NCBI GenBank assembly: GCA_010094045.1
Contig: ML986786.1
Location: forward strand, 1 to 64,000
Direction of reading: 5' to 3'
Source: Lojkania enalia
Lineage: Eukaryota > Ascomycota > Dothideomycetes > Pleosporales
DNA: 64,000 nt
Made by a program: the position numbers and the translations under genes. Shown here one piece after another: positions 12,921-25,892 of the stretch (positions within the stretch are counted from its first letter, which is position 1; each line of letters starts with the position of its first letter). A model generated the notes under the pieces. It saw only the letters and a program-made list of their open reading frames with translations. It searched no databases and was not told where the DNA came from.

Positions 12921-15701
12921 ATAGTAAATTATTATAGTTTTTTATTATAGTATTCTTATAATATACACCTAAATACCTTATTAGTTTTACTTTATAATCC
13001 TAATTTAGTACTAGCGTTTAATATATATGTATCTATTAATAAACTTTAACTTAGCTTTATACTATTAACCTTAATTATTAATATTAACTACTCTACTCTA
13101 CTACTATTAATATATAATATCTTATACTTAAGGAATAACACGATCTAAAATTGTTTTAATAGGTAGTAAGTTTTCTTAAAAACAGCTCGCCGCTAAATCA
13201 GCTTATAAAGTACCTATACTAGTAAAGCCTATATTAGTAAAACGTTACTATTACTCTAGAAGTAAGTTATTATAGGTTTTTATTATAGTTATATACTAAT
13301 AGAATATAGCTATCGTACTTTAACAAATTAAACAATATTAGAAGAGTACTAAACTCCTCCTTTAAAAGCTCTCTTTTTCGCGGCTAATCCGTAAAATTAC
13401 TACTATAGTTAGAAAGGATACTTATAATAGTAAGATACGTTGGTAATAGAGCGTAATTAAGGCTCTCTAAGAGTCTACTAAAGCTTTTCTTATTAGGTTC
13501 TTTAAAGGTATATATTTTTTATATAATTTATACTATATAATACTAATTATACTAAACTATAATATAAACATAATTTATATAAAACAGGTTACTATCTAAA
13601 ATAAAAATATATATTTAGTAAAGTAATACTATAAGAAGTTTAGTCTTCTATTATATTAGAGTTATAATCCCTAGGTAGTTATAGCTTAGAAAAGGCTACT
13701 TTAAATAAAATTAGTTCTCTACTATAATAATTTACTATAATAAATATTTAATATATAATATATAATATATAATTAATATATAATATATAATAAATATATA
13801 ATATATAATTATTTCCTATAATTATAGAAGAACCTTATAGGGTACCCCTACCTTAATCTTATACCCTAGCGCTAAGAACCCTACCCTAACCTTAACTTTA
13901 ATACTAAGAACCTCTATTTAACCTATACCCTAGTACTAAGAACCCTACCTTAACCCTAACCCAGCGCTAAAAACTATAAACCCAACCTTAATCTAGGTAA
14001 AGTATTATATATTCTATTTACTAGGTTAATTATATAGTTAAAATATATAATATAGTATATATACTTAAACTGAATATATATTTTATATAACCCCTTTAAC
14101 TATATATAAAACACCTAATAGTAATTAATAAAATAGTTACTTATCTATTCTACTATCTCTATATACTATATATACTATATAATATTATACTCTACCCTAT
14201 ATTACCTTACTAATACTCAGCTAGCTGATAGAGTCTATTATATACTAATTAGTAGTTAAACTCTTAACCGTAAATTAGTAAGAGTAAAGATAGAGTTAAA
14301 CGTATAGTAGCTATTATATATCTCTATTTCGCACCTTTCTTTCTAGATAAGAATTGTAAGGAAGAAAGAAGATTAAATTCTTTTACTTATGCAAACTTAA
14401 AGCATCTGTATTAAGTCTAGAATAGGGTATATAGACAGCTAAAAGCCTCGTATAAAAGAAGAATATGATTGTATAATTCTACTATATAATAACTAATAAC
14501 TGCCGTACGAATAAGTAACTAGTAATAACTAACAACCGCCAAATAAATAAGCAACCAATAATAACCGACAACTACTATATAAATAAGTAACTAGCAACTA
14601 CTAATCTAATAATAGTTAAGTTATCTAGAATATCTACTAATAACAACCTACTAAATCCGTACGAATTAGAAGATAATAGATAACTAATATATAAAGAACT
14701 ATATATATATAAATAATTAGAGAAGAATATAGAAGTATTTAAAAGAGTTCTAAAGAGGGATATAAAGTTTAAGTATATTAAAGATACTATTAACCTAGAA
14801 TTTTCACTAAATAACTATAAGCTATTATTATATATACTATAGATTCTACTAGAATTATATACGATAATAAAATTATAAAAAGAACTACTATTAGAGATTA
14901 TAATAGACTTTAATAGATAGAACGAATATTATTTCTAAGTAACTAGCTGTGCGATATATAGAGTAATAATAGAAATAGTAGAAAGTAAGGGTATATACCT
15001 TAACTATTAATCTAGTACCCTGTATAGAAAGGTGATAGGAGATATTCTTAAAGGAAGGTATATAATAGATAAACTAATATAAACTCCTATTTATATAGAG
15101 ATAATACTATTAGTTAAAATCTTATATAAAGCGCCTATATTTAGAAGAGAACCTTATATAATACTTATCTAAATACCAGCCTTAGGATTTTAAGCCTAAG
15201 AGAAGATTAAACTTACTTTTCTTCTACTCTTCTAAATATCTACACCTTAAATACTATTATATAATAATTAAGTATATAATATTTACGCTAGAACTAACTA
15301 ATATATATATAATACTAGATACTAGATATTTTATACTTATACTAGTACTTTACTATTTAAACCTATACTAACTACCGCGTATATAAGAATATATATTAGA
15401 GAAACTCGCTTCTAAAAAGATTATACAGTTTTAGAAGGTATAGAAGGAGAATAATTATACTAGCCGCTTATATAATATCTTAGCTAATAAGACTATAATA
15501 TTTATTAAGCTATACTATTATTTAGATATTAATAAACCTCTATATATAAATATCTTCTTAAATATTTTTAAAGATTATATATAGATATACTATCTCTATA
15601 ATATTAGTCTTAGTTATATCTAGAAAGCTCTATATAAACTCTTTAACTAGTACTTTAATATAAATATTAACTATAACTAATATTAGAAGCTAAGAATTAG
15701 G
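12921..15701. other. Unclassified RIP-degraded repeat DNA with short tandem tracts
   Basis: It contains an ATATAATAT microsatellite (about 13,742-13,812), an ACCCTAACC-type telomere-like tract (13,850-14,000), and loose tandem units of the type AAGTAACTAGCAACTACC (about 14,490-14,600). The part at 14,700-15,690 has degenerate Lys/Ile-rich readings but nothing identifiable. It is cut at 15,701 by the gypsy insertion. Confidence 0.5.
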
Positions 15702-15961
15702 TGTAACAATGTAAAGAAATCGTTCTATAAAAAGCTTTATCTTTTCGCTTATCTTATCCTACCCCCGGTTCTACCCCTTTTCCCATCCGTATATAGTTGT
15801 ACACTCCCTTATAAGTAGCTTAGTAGTTTTTCTATATCCTTTTGTATAAGGCTTATAGGTGTTAATAGAATTCCCAGGTTCCTAATCTCCTACATACTCT
15901 TATATACCTCTAAGTAGATTTATACTATATTTAGACCTATTATCTTATCTACGCTATTATA
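15702..15961 (+). repeat. 5' LTR of the gypsy element
   Basis: 260 bp, the same length as the 3' LTR. Differences from it are mostly C-to-T and G-to-A, with the terminal TTACA changed to TTATA. Confidence 0.93.
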
Positions 15962-15999
15962 TTATATAGAAAAACTTAATACTACTAGTAATAGCCTCT

Positions 16000-18900
16000 T
16001 TAATAATATCGTATCGATGATTTATTTAAATATATCTAAGTTTAAAATATATCTAATTTAGTTTAGATTATAATATTTATATACTAGTATATTAAATTAT
16101 TTAGTTATTTAGATAGAATCTTAGAGATCTTCTATTAACTAAAGCCTTTAGGTTTAGAACTTTCTATCCCCTATAATTAGGATTGCCTTCGGAAAAGCTG
16201 CGTAGAGTACGCCTAGGTAGAAACTTAGAGACTACTAATAATCTATTAGAATTGGAGGTAACCGCTAATATCTAACTATAATTTACCTTCTAATTTCTAT
16301 ACTAGAATTAATATACGTGTAAGTTATAGTAAGAGTAAACTTCTATCTACGCGTGTAGAATAACTATTACCTCTTATAAGAGGCCCTATAACAGGCGGAC
16401 CCCTCTCTATAAAGCTGGTAGTAAAGAATCTATCTAATTCGGAGGGAAATTAGAGTAAACTAACCTTTAAGAAATAAATCGCAATTTTATAAGAGGAGAT
16501 TATATACTTAATATAATAGAGAACTATTAGTTCTAATTAACCTTTATAAACCACCGAATTAGTACTAATAATATACTAAGAAACTTTTACGACTCCCCTA
16601 GTAAGAAACCTCTCAGCTACCTTTAAGCCCCTTTAAGCCTACCTTACTAAATATATACCTAAGATTAAAAGCCTTATAGATAATAATAAACCTATATTTA
16701 AATAATAGTAAACTTTAATTCTAGACTAATTTAAGATTAATATAGATTACTATTAGATAGAATATATACGTATAGTATTAGTATAAAGATATATTTCTAG
16801 TACTGCGAAAGAGTATCTAGAGCTAAAATACCTAGCTAAATTAGACTAGTATTAGTTTAAGAATACTAAAGAAATAATTTCGCTTCTATAATTATATTTT
16901 ATTATAAGTAATAAAGAAATAGAGGTATAATAGGCGTTTTAAGTCCTAAGGATAAATAAGGGAGAAGTATTCCTAACTTTTAAAGCTTGTTTTATTAGTA
17001 CAGCTATTAGGGGATCCGTATCCTAATTTAAGTAGTTCTTCTACCTATAAGATAAGATTCTCCCCAGCCTAAAGATACTAAACTTTAGTTTTAAGTTTAT
17101 ATAGAAAGGCTTCTTTAATACTATAGTTATCTACTTAACAGCCTACGATATAGAAAAAAGGAGTATTCCTAACCTTCTAGAATAAACTATTAGCTTATAG
17201 GTTGCAGCTAAAATAAATTTAGATTAGTACTAGAAGGCTTTTAAGAGTTTATCTAAGGTAACTTATAATCTAATACTACCTTAATCTACTCTAGTATTAA
17301 TACCCTATTTTACTATAATCGCTCTCTAATAACCTAGTAAGACTCCTATACCTAAAAGGTATATAACTCTAGGTAATTACTATAACTATAGTAAACTAGA
17401 ATACTTTATAAATAAATATATAGTCTTTAGAGTATAAGAGATAGAGGTTAAATAAGAGAAGATTAAGGAAGAAGAGTTTCTAGACGTAAACAAGTACCAC
17501 CTAGATAGTTCTTGGGTGGGAAATAGAAACGCCTAGAAAAACTCTCTATCCTAAGCTTAAGTAGATATAACTTATTAAACATCGATTTATTATATTTATT
17601 TAGAGGAAAGTACTTTTAAATTTCTACTATTCTATATTTAAAAGGCGTTAGTATATAACTAAACACCCTTATTAATACTAACACCTAAAGCTTCCTATTC
17701 CTTAATTCTATAATAGCTAAATCACTCTCCTAAGCTCTATATATATTAATATAGTACTTACCCTTTAAAATTACTTTTAAAGGTTTTTAGGACTAAATCT
17801 AAACCCTAGTTAATTAGTATATCTACTTATACCTGTAAATTAATAAGAGAACTATCTAAAACTACTTATTTATTATTATAGACCTAGGTATTTAGGATTA
17901 TATTATTAGTATTAAATAGTTATATTACTTTTAACTCTAGCTAGATATAGATAAGAATCGGATTATATAGCTTTCTAAGTATCCTACTACTTATAATCTA
18001 TTACCTCCTCTTCTTATATAATTAACTTAGCTAGTATATAATAANNNNNNNNNNNNNNNNNNNNNNNNNNNNNNNNNNNNNNNNNNNNNNNNNNNNNNNN
18101 NNNNNNNNNNNNNNNNNNNNNNNNNNNNNNNNNNNNNNNNNNNNNNNNNNNNNNNNNNNNNNNNNNNNNNNNNNNNNNNNNNNNNNNNNNNNNNNNNNNN
18201 NNNNNNNNNNNNNNNNNNNNNNNNNNNNNNNNNNNNNNNNNNNNNNNNNNNNNNNNNNNNNNNNNNNNNNNNNNNNNNNNNNNNNNNNNNNNNNNNNNNN
18301 NNNNTCCTTATAAAACCCCTTCTTAATAGTTACAGCCTATTATATAAGTAGAATATTAAGGAGCTGGAGGTAACTAAAAAGTATATTATAGATAATCTAT
18401 AGAATAGGTATATTAAGTAGAGTTTAAGCTCTTTTATATTTCTAATCCTTTATATTTATAAACCTAATAGTAACCTATATATCTACGTAGATTATTATAA
18501 ACTTAATACTCTTACCTATAAGAATATATATCTAATACCGCGTATAGATAAACTCTTATCTAGATCTACTAAAGTAGTAATCTTTACTAAGTTTAATATT
18601 TATACAGCCTTTAATAAGATTAGAATAGATTCTAGTTCTAAGGAATATACTACCTTTTAGACTTAATACGGAACCTATAAGTATAAAGTTCTACCTTTTA
18701 AATTATATAATAGTCTAGTAACTTACTAGCACTATATAAATAATATACTAATTAACTACCTAGATAACTTCTATATTACTTACCTAGACGATATTCTTAT
18801 CTACTCTAAAGACGAGGCGATATATACTATCTACGTTAAGAAAGTTCTTAAAAGATTATATTAAGTAGGGTTATAAGTTAATATTAAGAAGAGCGAATTC

Positions 18901-21200
18901 TATATTACCCGAACTAAATACCTTAGCTATATCCTCTTAAATAAAGGTCTTAAGGTTAATCTAGAGAAGGTGGAAGTATTATATAACTAGCAGCTGTCTT
19001 CTATTATAATAGGTGTAAAATCCTTCTTAGGTTTTACTAGATTCTACTAACAGTTTGTACTAGAATTCTCGCGTATTATAAAGCTAATTATCGTACTATA
19101 GAGTCCTATAAGCTCTTTTATATAGACTTTAGAATATAATATTATCTTTAAGAAATTAAAGTCAGCCCTGTTAAGTATATCTACTCTCTACTACTTTAAC
19201 CCTACGTTAGAAACAAAAATAGAAACTAATACCTCTAATAGAGTAGTTGTAAAAGTACTATTATAGAAATATCCTAATGGAAAATAGTACTTTATAGCGT
19301 TCTATAGTAAGGTTCTATCTAGTTTAAAACTAAACTAGAAGATTTATAATAAAGAACTGTTCGCAATTATTACTGCGTTTAAGTAATAGAGAGTAGAACT
19401 TACTTTGGTAGCTACTAGAACTCTAGTATATACTGATTATCGCTTACTCGAATATTTTATAATTATAAAGATATTTAATACTTGTTAAGTTTATTAGACC
19501 AAGGAATTAGTTTAGTATTAGTTCCGAATTAAGTATACCCTAGATAAGAATAATACTAGAGCGGATATCCTTAGTTATTATAAATAAGATATAGAAAACT
19601 TAAAAGCAGCTTAAACTAATAACTAGTTAAGAGTTCTACTTAAACTATATTAACTTTACCCCTAAATTAATACCGAATTAGTCTAATCCTATATTATTTA
19701 AATAATAACTTAAGTAGCTATATTAAATGTTATTAAAGGCTAGAAGTAAGTTATATTATTAGACTCTCTGGAGTTGATTAACGTATTACTATAAGAAAAC
19801 TAAGTCTCCTTCGCGTAGGAATATATACTTTTACCCCGTAAGTATTAGATAGAGAATAGACTACTCCTCTACAATAATTACTTATATATTCTATTAGATT
19901 TAGGCCTTTATATATAACTTATATAAGAGGCTTATAACTAAGTATCCTCTATACACCTAAATACTACTAAAACCTATTAGTTACTATTCTAGAAGTACTA
20001 CTAGAAGGGTATAGAAGCTACTTATAAATAATATATATAGAATTACATCCTATACTATAAAGTTTATCTAATATAAACCCGAACTCTAGGTTTTATCTAC
20101 CTACTTCCTATATTAAATTAACTAATATAGTACCTATATATTAACTTTAAAAATTTCTCTATAGATAAGTCTAAATATAATTAGATTATAGTAGTAATTA
20201 ATCGCCTATCTAAATAAGCTATATCTATTCTCTACTATCATATAATTAACGTATAGGGAATAGCCGAATTATTTATTTAATAGGTATACCGCTTTAGTTA
20301 TATACCCGAAACTATTATTTTAAACTAAAAACCTTAGTTTATATCTAGTTTCTAGTCTAAATTCTACTATATCTTAAGTATAAAGATTAAACTATCTACT
20401 ATTTATTATAAAAAGACTAATAGATAGATAGAGATTATAAATAAGTATATCGATCAGAGACTACGTTCTTTTATATCCTTCTACTAGAATAACTAGAGTT
20501 CTCTATTACCTATAATCGACCGAGTATAAGCAACTCTACCCTATATAACTATTAGAATATCTCTATATTAGATCCTATATAGATCTAAACCCTATTAGAG
20601 TTAGGATTAGAAATATTCTATTAATCCTATTATTATAATAGATAAATTAAATTGTAAAAATACTTTAGCTCTAGTAACTTATATATATATAGCCTAGAAA
20701 ACTATAAAGGCTAATATTAAGAAGGTTTAAGATTATATATAATCTATTATTAACTATTACTAGTAACCGATTAATTAGTAGATTAGTAATATAGTCTACT
20801 TAAATACTAAGAACTTTATAGTCTAGAGACTAAGCTAAAAGCTATCTAATTAATAGGAGGGTTTTTTTAAAGTACTAGAGTAGGTTAAAAACTTATACTA
20901 CTTATAGTTACCTTTAAAGTTAAGTATATATAATATTTTTATATTAAACCTACTGTATAAGAACCCCCAGGACCTTCTACCTAGATAAGAAGTTCTAAAA
21001 CCACCCGCTATTACTATTAATAGAGTAGAAGAGTAGGAGGTTAAAGAAATACTAGCTAGTAAGTTATATTATAAAACCCTTAAATACTGTATAAAATAGG
21101 TAAGATATAATTCTAACCTAATCTAATATAAAACCTTAAACTTTATAGGTTCGCTTTATAAGTTAAAAGTTTTTTATAATAAGTATCTAAATCGTCTAGA
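16000..21200 (+). pseudogene. Remains of gypsy gag-pol
   Basis: A single plus-strand polyprotein region, now full of stops: gag with CCHC knuckle remnant (17,371-17,410), protease region unread and partly within the assembly gap, RT with YLDD (about 18,400-18,850), RNase H (about 19,200-19,600), integrase and chromodomain to about 21,200. Every change needed at the zinc knuckle is C-to-T or G-to-A. It cannot encode a protein. Confidence 0.85.
18045..18304. other. Assembly gap (260 N)
   Basis: A run of 260 undetermined bases inside the gypsy pol region, upstream of the RT catalytic box. The LTR and target-duplication match across it supports the two sides belonging to one element. Confidence 1.
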
Positions 21201-22389
21201 ACTTCTAAAAGCTCTAACTAAATAGATTAAGGTATATAAAAATAGTATAAAGAATATAGATTATCTAGTAGATAATAATATATAAGAGTTAAATAGTAGA
21301 TTTTAAAAACTAAAGTATAGGCCTAAAATTACTCCTCTATAGAATTTAGAAGGTCTAATAGTAGGCTATTAGATACCTCTCTAGTCTTCTCTTCTTCTAT
21401 TCTCCTTCCCCTTCCTTCCCTCCGGACTCCCCTTAAACCTCTTCTATCTTATCCTTAGCCGCCTAAAAGTACTATAATATTAGCTTATAGGCTAGATATT
21501 AAAGCCTTTAGGGCCGAAACCTAATAGAGCAATTTAGTACCCTAGTAGAATAAAACTATCTAGATACTAGCTATAAGAAGACTATCTTCCTAACTCCTTA
21601 CAATCTAAACTATAAGTACTAGGCTGTAAGCGGACTCTAAAACAACCTTAAAAGCTACCTTTTTATCCTCTTTATCCTCTACGTATTAGACTACTACTTA
21701 TAGTTTAAGATGGCCCCAGAGGACTAAAAACTCCTCCTTATAGTAGGAGAGGATCTATAAATACGTTAATAGTAAGTACTCTACTAGTATTAGATGCGAT
21801 TTATACGGGGTTATACTTTTTATTTTATAAGGTATAATACTTATATTTTTTTAATCTTAGAGACTGAAAGAAAAATATTATATACTACCCGTAGGCGAGC
21901 GCGCGTATAGCCCGAAAGTAGATAACCTAAAAGGCTTCTAAAGAGGCTCTAAGAGGTAGGTGGAGTAGTATATTAATTAATTTTTTCTATAAGGCGTTAG
22001 CAATACTTTAATAATTAATAGTTCTAGAGATACGCAATAATATATACGGAGTAGAAGTTATTATTTAGTTAAGGAAGCTCAGTTAACAGCGACCTAGTAA
22101 TATATTAAGGCTAGTAAACGCTTGTTACTATACGCGACGAAATTGCAATATTAATAAACCGTTACGATGGTAGTTACCAGCCGATACACAGGTCAATTAT
22201 ACTTACCATAAAAACCTCACTTAACATCACGTTAATAAACGCATCTCCATAGGCAACCGTATATATTAGCCCTTACCGGTAAACACCTCCTCGAAGAAAT
22301 TTCTTTATACTGGAACCCATCCGTAACAGCCCCGATTCCCTCCCAAACCAGCGCAGATAGGGACTATCAGCCTATAAGGAGGGGGGTAG

Positions 22390-22649
22390 TGTAATGATGC
22401 AAAGAAATCGTTCTACGAAAAGCTTCATCTTTTCGCTTATCTTATCCTACCCCCGGTTCTACCCCTTTTCCCATCCGTATATAGTTGCACACTCCCTCAT
22501 AAGTAGCTCGGTAGTTTTTCTATATCCTTTCGTACAAGGCCTATAGGTGTCAATGGAATTCCCAGGTCCCTAATCCCCCACGCACTCCTATATGCCTCTG
22601 AGTGGATTCGTGCCGCATTCGGACCCATTGTCTTGCCTGCGCCGTTACA
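22390..22649 (+). repeat. 3' LTR of the gypsy element
   Basis: 260 bp, the GC-richest of the three LTR copies and hence the least RIP-mutated. It is followed at once by TTAGG (target duplication) and by DNA of ordinary composition. Confidence 0.93.
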
Positions 22650-23543
22650 TTAGGGACTGCAGATGTAAGCGGATCGTCAATCGAACGCGATAGTAGGTAT
22701 ATATATAGTATATTCCAAGAATAACAGCAAGTAGAAGGCCGCGTAAACAGCTCGCAATGAGGCCTTCTATGGAAAGAGAGTTAATCATGTTTCAGCACTG
22801 GAGTGAAGAGAGAGATGAGAAAGAATGAAGCGGGGTAATAGATTTTCATCTGTCACGCAGACTGCCTATCTAACATCTAAGTCTGTAGAGGAGCACTTAT
22901 TAGCCACCTCATAAATGGTTAAGTTGTTAAGGATCGACTAGTACATCTTTGCCTAATTATTCGAGTTAAGAATATAACGCACGGCTATACAAATTAAGGC
23001 TGGGACTTGGCCAAGGCCGCATGTAAGACTAATAGTAAGATTGGAGGATATTTCAACCTAGTATTAAGACCAGCGCAGTGGAAAAACTGCACAATAACAT
23101 CTATATTCTGGCCATTGCGCACATCAAAAATCTGATCAGAAACAATTATAACAAGTCAATGGTTAAAGTTGTTCACGGTACAACGATGCCAAGACTTGGA
23201 TTTTGCTGGAGACAGTCTGCGAAATCAAATATCTTGCACATCAACTTATCAGAACATCTCTTCTAAGGATCCGCTAGGCTATCTTATCTTCCGTAGAATC
23301 CTCTGGTTTATGCCTTTACGACATAATTATGAATTTTAATTTCAGATTGATGAATAAGGTAGTGTCCGAAAGAGGCTAGACGTGGCGCAGCGTGCTGCCG
23401 CCCTTCGTATCCTGCAACTATATGGCGGTGCAATCCACAGCCACTCCAGGCTACAACGCAGTACTCAAATCCCCCACCAAAGACCTAGCCTCGTCCATTC
23501 TACACACTCCGTTTTGCTCTATTCTCCCCCTATTACATGAATA
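22650..23543. other. Intergenic region; start of ordinary-composition DNA
   Basis: Base composition changes abruptly here from RIP-type to balanced. The only structure noted is a hairpin with a perfect 9-bp stem (TAGAAGGCC at 22,732 and GGCCTTCTA at 22,761, 20-nt loop). A 62-codon open frame at 23,078-23,266 has no recognisable features. Nothing else is supported. Confidence 0.5.
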
Positions 23544-24808
23544 ATGACAGAAACAATCAACCGAATTGATCCCAATCCCGACACCATCATCATCTTAAAT
23601 GACCCAACTACAGAAATCGCTGTATGGTATGACTGGACTAAAGAAGGTGACGACAACACAGGGTTTTCAAGCAGACACAGTTCTGGGGAGAGTAGGAAAG
23701 ATTTCAATCCAGGACACGGAAACCGTGATAATCGGCGACACGTATTATACGGCCTACCCACTGACCCCGACCGCCCAGGACATCAAGCGACAGGTCCACC
23801 AAATGATCCAGTGTCGGATGGCACAAACCTGGAATAGAAGTGTGACAACAAAAGAGATACACCCTTACTAGGCGAAACACAGAAAAGTAGTATCCAGTAT
23901 CAAGTCTCATCCCGCCATCTTATGCTTGCATCACCATGGTTCAAGCGCGCATTGATGAGAGAAGGCTGGTCTGAATCCAATCGTGATGCCGATGGTAAGT
24001 TGTGCATATTGACCTCTGGATGGGATCCAGAAGCATTCCTGATACTCATGAACATCCTGCACCTACGGAACCGGCAGGTTCCTCGAACCCTGTCACTGGA
24101 GCTTCTGGCAAAGATTGCAGTTCTCATCGATTATTACGAATGCAGTGAGGCAGTTGAGGTCTTTTCAGATCTATGGACAAGTCGGTTGAAAAAGACAGTG
24201 GACATCCCGAATCTGTTTACTCGGGATTTGGTGTTATGGTTATGTGTATCATGGGTCTTTCGCATGCCCGTGCAATTTGAGCAGGTGACGCGCGTTGCTA
24301 TTACACAGAGCATAGATGAGACTTTTGATACTCTTGAACTACCAATTCCCCTCAAAGTAACGGGTGAGTCCATCATATTTTCTGTTAGCCACAAGATTTT
24401 GATTGGTGAGCAGCTGCAATAGATGATGCTCGCATTAAAGGCATCGAGAGTCTCGTCTCAGGATTCAATACGCTATCTGGAAAATTTCTTAGCGATGCAT
24501 ACCTTTGCCCAGTAACTCACGGCAATAAATCGTACGAATGTGGATGCATTCTCCTCGGTGCATTGACGAAGGCTATGAACAATATTGGTATACGGAATGG
24601 AGAGACTCCTTTTGACGGACTCAGCTTCATGGACATATGCCATCGGATGGCTTCTCGGACCACACCAATCTGGTATCAGTCGAGCTCAAGTGGACATTAC
24701 CAGTCTCAACACCCCTGTAACTTGAAGACCTACGTCAAGGATGTGATTGTCGAGGCCTCGAGGGGAATTCAAGGGTTGAACCTGGGAATACTTGAAAGAA
24801 ATGGATAA
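23544..24808 (+). CDS. BTB/POZ-domain family protein (fungal type), 5' structure uncertain
   Basis: Seen: the N-terminal piece reads IDPNPDTIIILNDP, typical of the first BTB strand in a large fungal family (usually acidic-D-G-D-hydrophobic). From 23,904 the same frame reads VSSRHLMLASPWFKRALM, then a long alpha-helical region (WDPEAFLILMNILH, LELLAKIAVLIDYYECSEAVEVF) and LWLCVSWVF, all family hallmarks. A 59-bp intron (24,364-24,422) joins this to a final exon carrying the family's C-terminal region (ECGCILLGALTK, GLSF, CNLK). Problem: a TAG at 23,835 lies in frame between the two BTB pieces, so either an unrecognised 5' intron removes it or the gene is broken. The stretch 23,630-23,830 has no BTB match in any frame. 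Known: BTB domains mediate protein-protein interaction; the role of this family is not established. Isolated gene with no operon-like partner. Confidence 0.7.
24364..24422 (+). other. Intron of the BTB gene (59 bp)
   Basis: Donor GTGAGT after ACGG, acceptor GCAATAG. Splicing changes frame (phase 1) and joins LPIPLKVT to DDARIKGIESLVSGF, restoring the family's continuity. Reading through would stop at 24,420. Confidence 0.85.
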
Positions 24809-25348
24809 ATTAAAGCGATGATTTGATAGTTAGCTGTATACTTGCACCCACCCGCATCACTCATTGCTCTATTTACATTCCTAATACCATTACTTCATTT
24901 ATACCGTTTTTGATGCGCTCTAAGGCGGCTCAAGCTCGATTAATACTCTTTTTTTTTACTGTTCTCGGGGACATTACTTAAAAAATCGGGCAAGGGTCAA
25001 GTAAAGGTAAGATAGCCGATTCCCCATATTACCGACTTAAGAAGCCTCTCGTTCTATGGAAATGTTCGAGAGCACCAATCCAAGCGGCAAACGCTGGAAT
25101 AACAATCCTTTATCGACTCGAACACCAGAAATTTTCACGAGTCCAGAATGGTCTAGTTGCGCAGCCATGGTCGCAGCACTACCCACTTCACTCAGAACGA
25201 TTCCTGAATGAATAAAGGGAATTCTATATCTATTTATGTTTATTCCTACTAGGAAAGCGTACGAACGTTATTTATACTGCCTTGATCTTTAACCGATCGC
25301 CTTAAGTATCCAAAATGTGCCATGCGCTTTATGCGTTTATCCCATAGC
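24809..25348. other. Intergenic region, possible gene fragment
   Basis: It contains a poly-T run near 24,946. A minus-strand open stretch (about 25,037-25,212) reads as protein-like sequence (LSEVGSAATMAAQLDHSGLV...) but has no recognised homologue. A 51-codon ATG frame runs on the plus strand over the same bases (25,057-25,212). Neither is called a gene. Confidence 0.35.
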
Positions 25349-25545
25349 CGTCGCGTATCAGTTAGCATCAATTGCTGAGGCAAATATTGATATATTAAAG
25401 GAGAGTAAGTGGCCTGCCTGGCCAGAGACTGGCAGGAGCGAGACTATATACGTCTGATAAAACAGGCTAGCTATATTAGGATACACGTGACAATATCTGT
25501 GACATTTGGGGCCTTGCTCGATGCCGGGTCCGATTGCATTTCTTC
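25349..25545 (+). repeat. Solo LTR-like repeat, little mutated copy
   Basis: It matches 29,775-29,975 along its length; the differences are mainly G/A and C/T, with the other copy being the AT-rich one. Shared landmark: GAGGCAAATATTGATATATT. The other copy is preceded by a purine tract, which suggests both are LTRs of one retroelement family. Confidence 0.6.
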
Positions 25546-25892
25546 AAAATGAGGTTTATCATATGAGTAGAAAATATATTATATAATGTGTGCATAAGAG
25601 CAACTCATCTGTTCGGAGATACAGGTATAGGTGGATAGGATGCGGCATCGGGTATTTCGAGACTCAGTCGAATCGACTAATAGCGAGAAGTAATTAGAAG
25701 GTTTCGAATGGTAATTGGCACCTCTGTACTTTTGAATTCCTTTTGTCTACATTCCGATTAAATAGATGTAGAAATGAATCCTTACTGGTAAAGATAGCAG
25801 CGAAGATGTTAGAATTAGAACACGTTATGTTTGTCGACATGCAACTAATTTGTCGCAGGCTTGGAGCCGTCCACACTCTGCTCAAACGCATA

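Larger units (their letters stand above)
15702..22649 (+). mobile_element. Structurally complete, RIP-degraded Ty3/gypsy chromodomain retrotransposon
   Basis: Seen: 260-bp LTRs at both ends (TGTAA...TTACA) and a 5-bp target duplication TTAGG at 15,697-15,701 and 22,650-22,654. In order on the plus strand: a gag zinc knuckle with all Cys/His positions changed by RIP-type transitions (17,371-17,410); reverse transcriptase with an intact YLDDILIYS box (18,778-18,807), preceded by a TKFNIYTAFNKIRI-like block; a RNase H block near 19,205 (ETKIETNTSN); an integrase-like region near 20,170; a chromodomain-like region (21,040-21,200). A polypurine-like tract precedes the 3' LTR. Stops are scattered throughout. 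The 3' LTR and its flank are the least mutated part. Length 6,948 bp including a 260-N gap. Inferred: dead, once autonomous. Confidence 0.93.

Noticed and set aside
22732..22769. Hairpin as a terminator or regulatory RNA
   Set aside because: A single 9-bp stem with a 20-nt loop and no associated gene end; insufficient support.
23078..23266. 62-codon open frame upstream of the BTB gene
   Set aside because: No recognisable motif and no neighbours in register; length is within chance for this composition.
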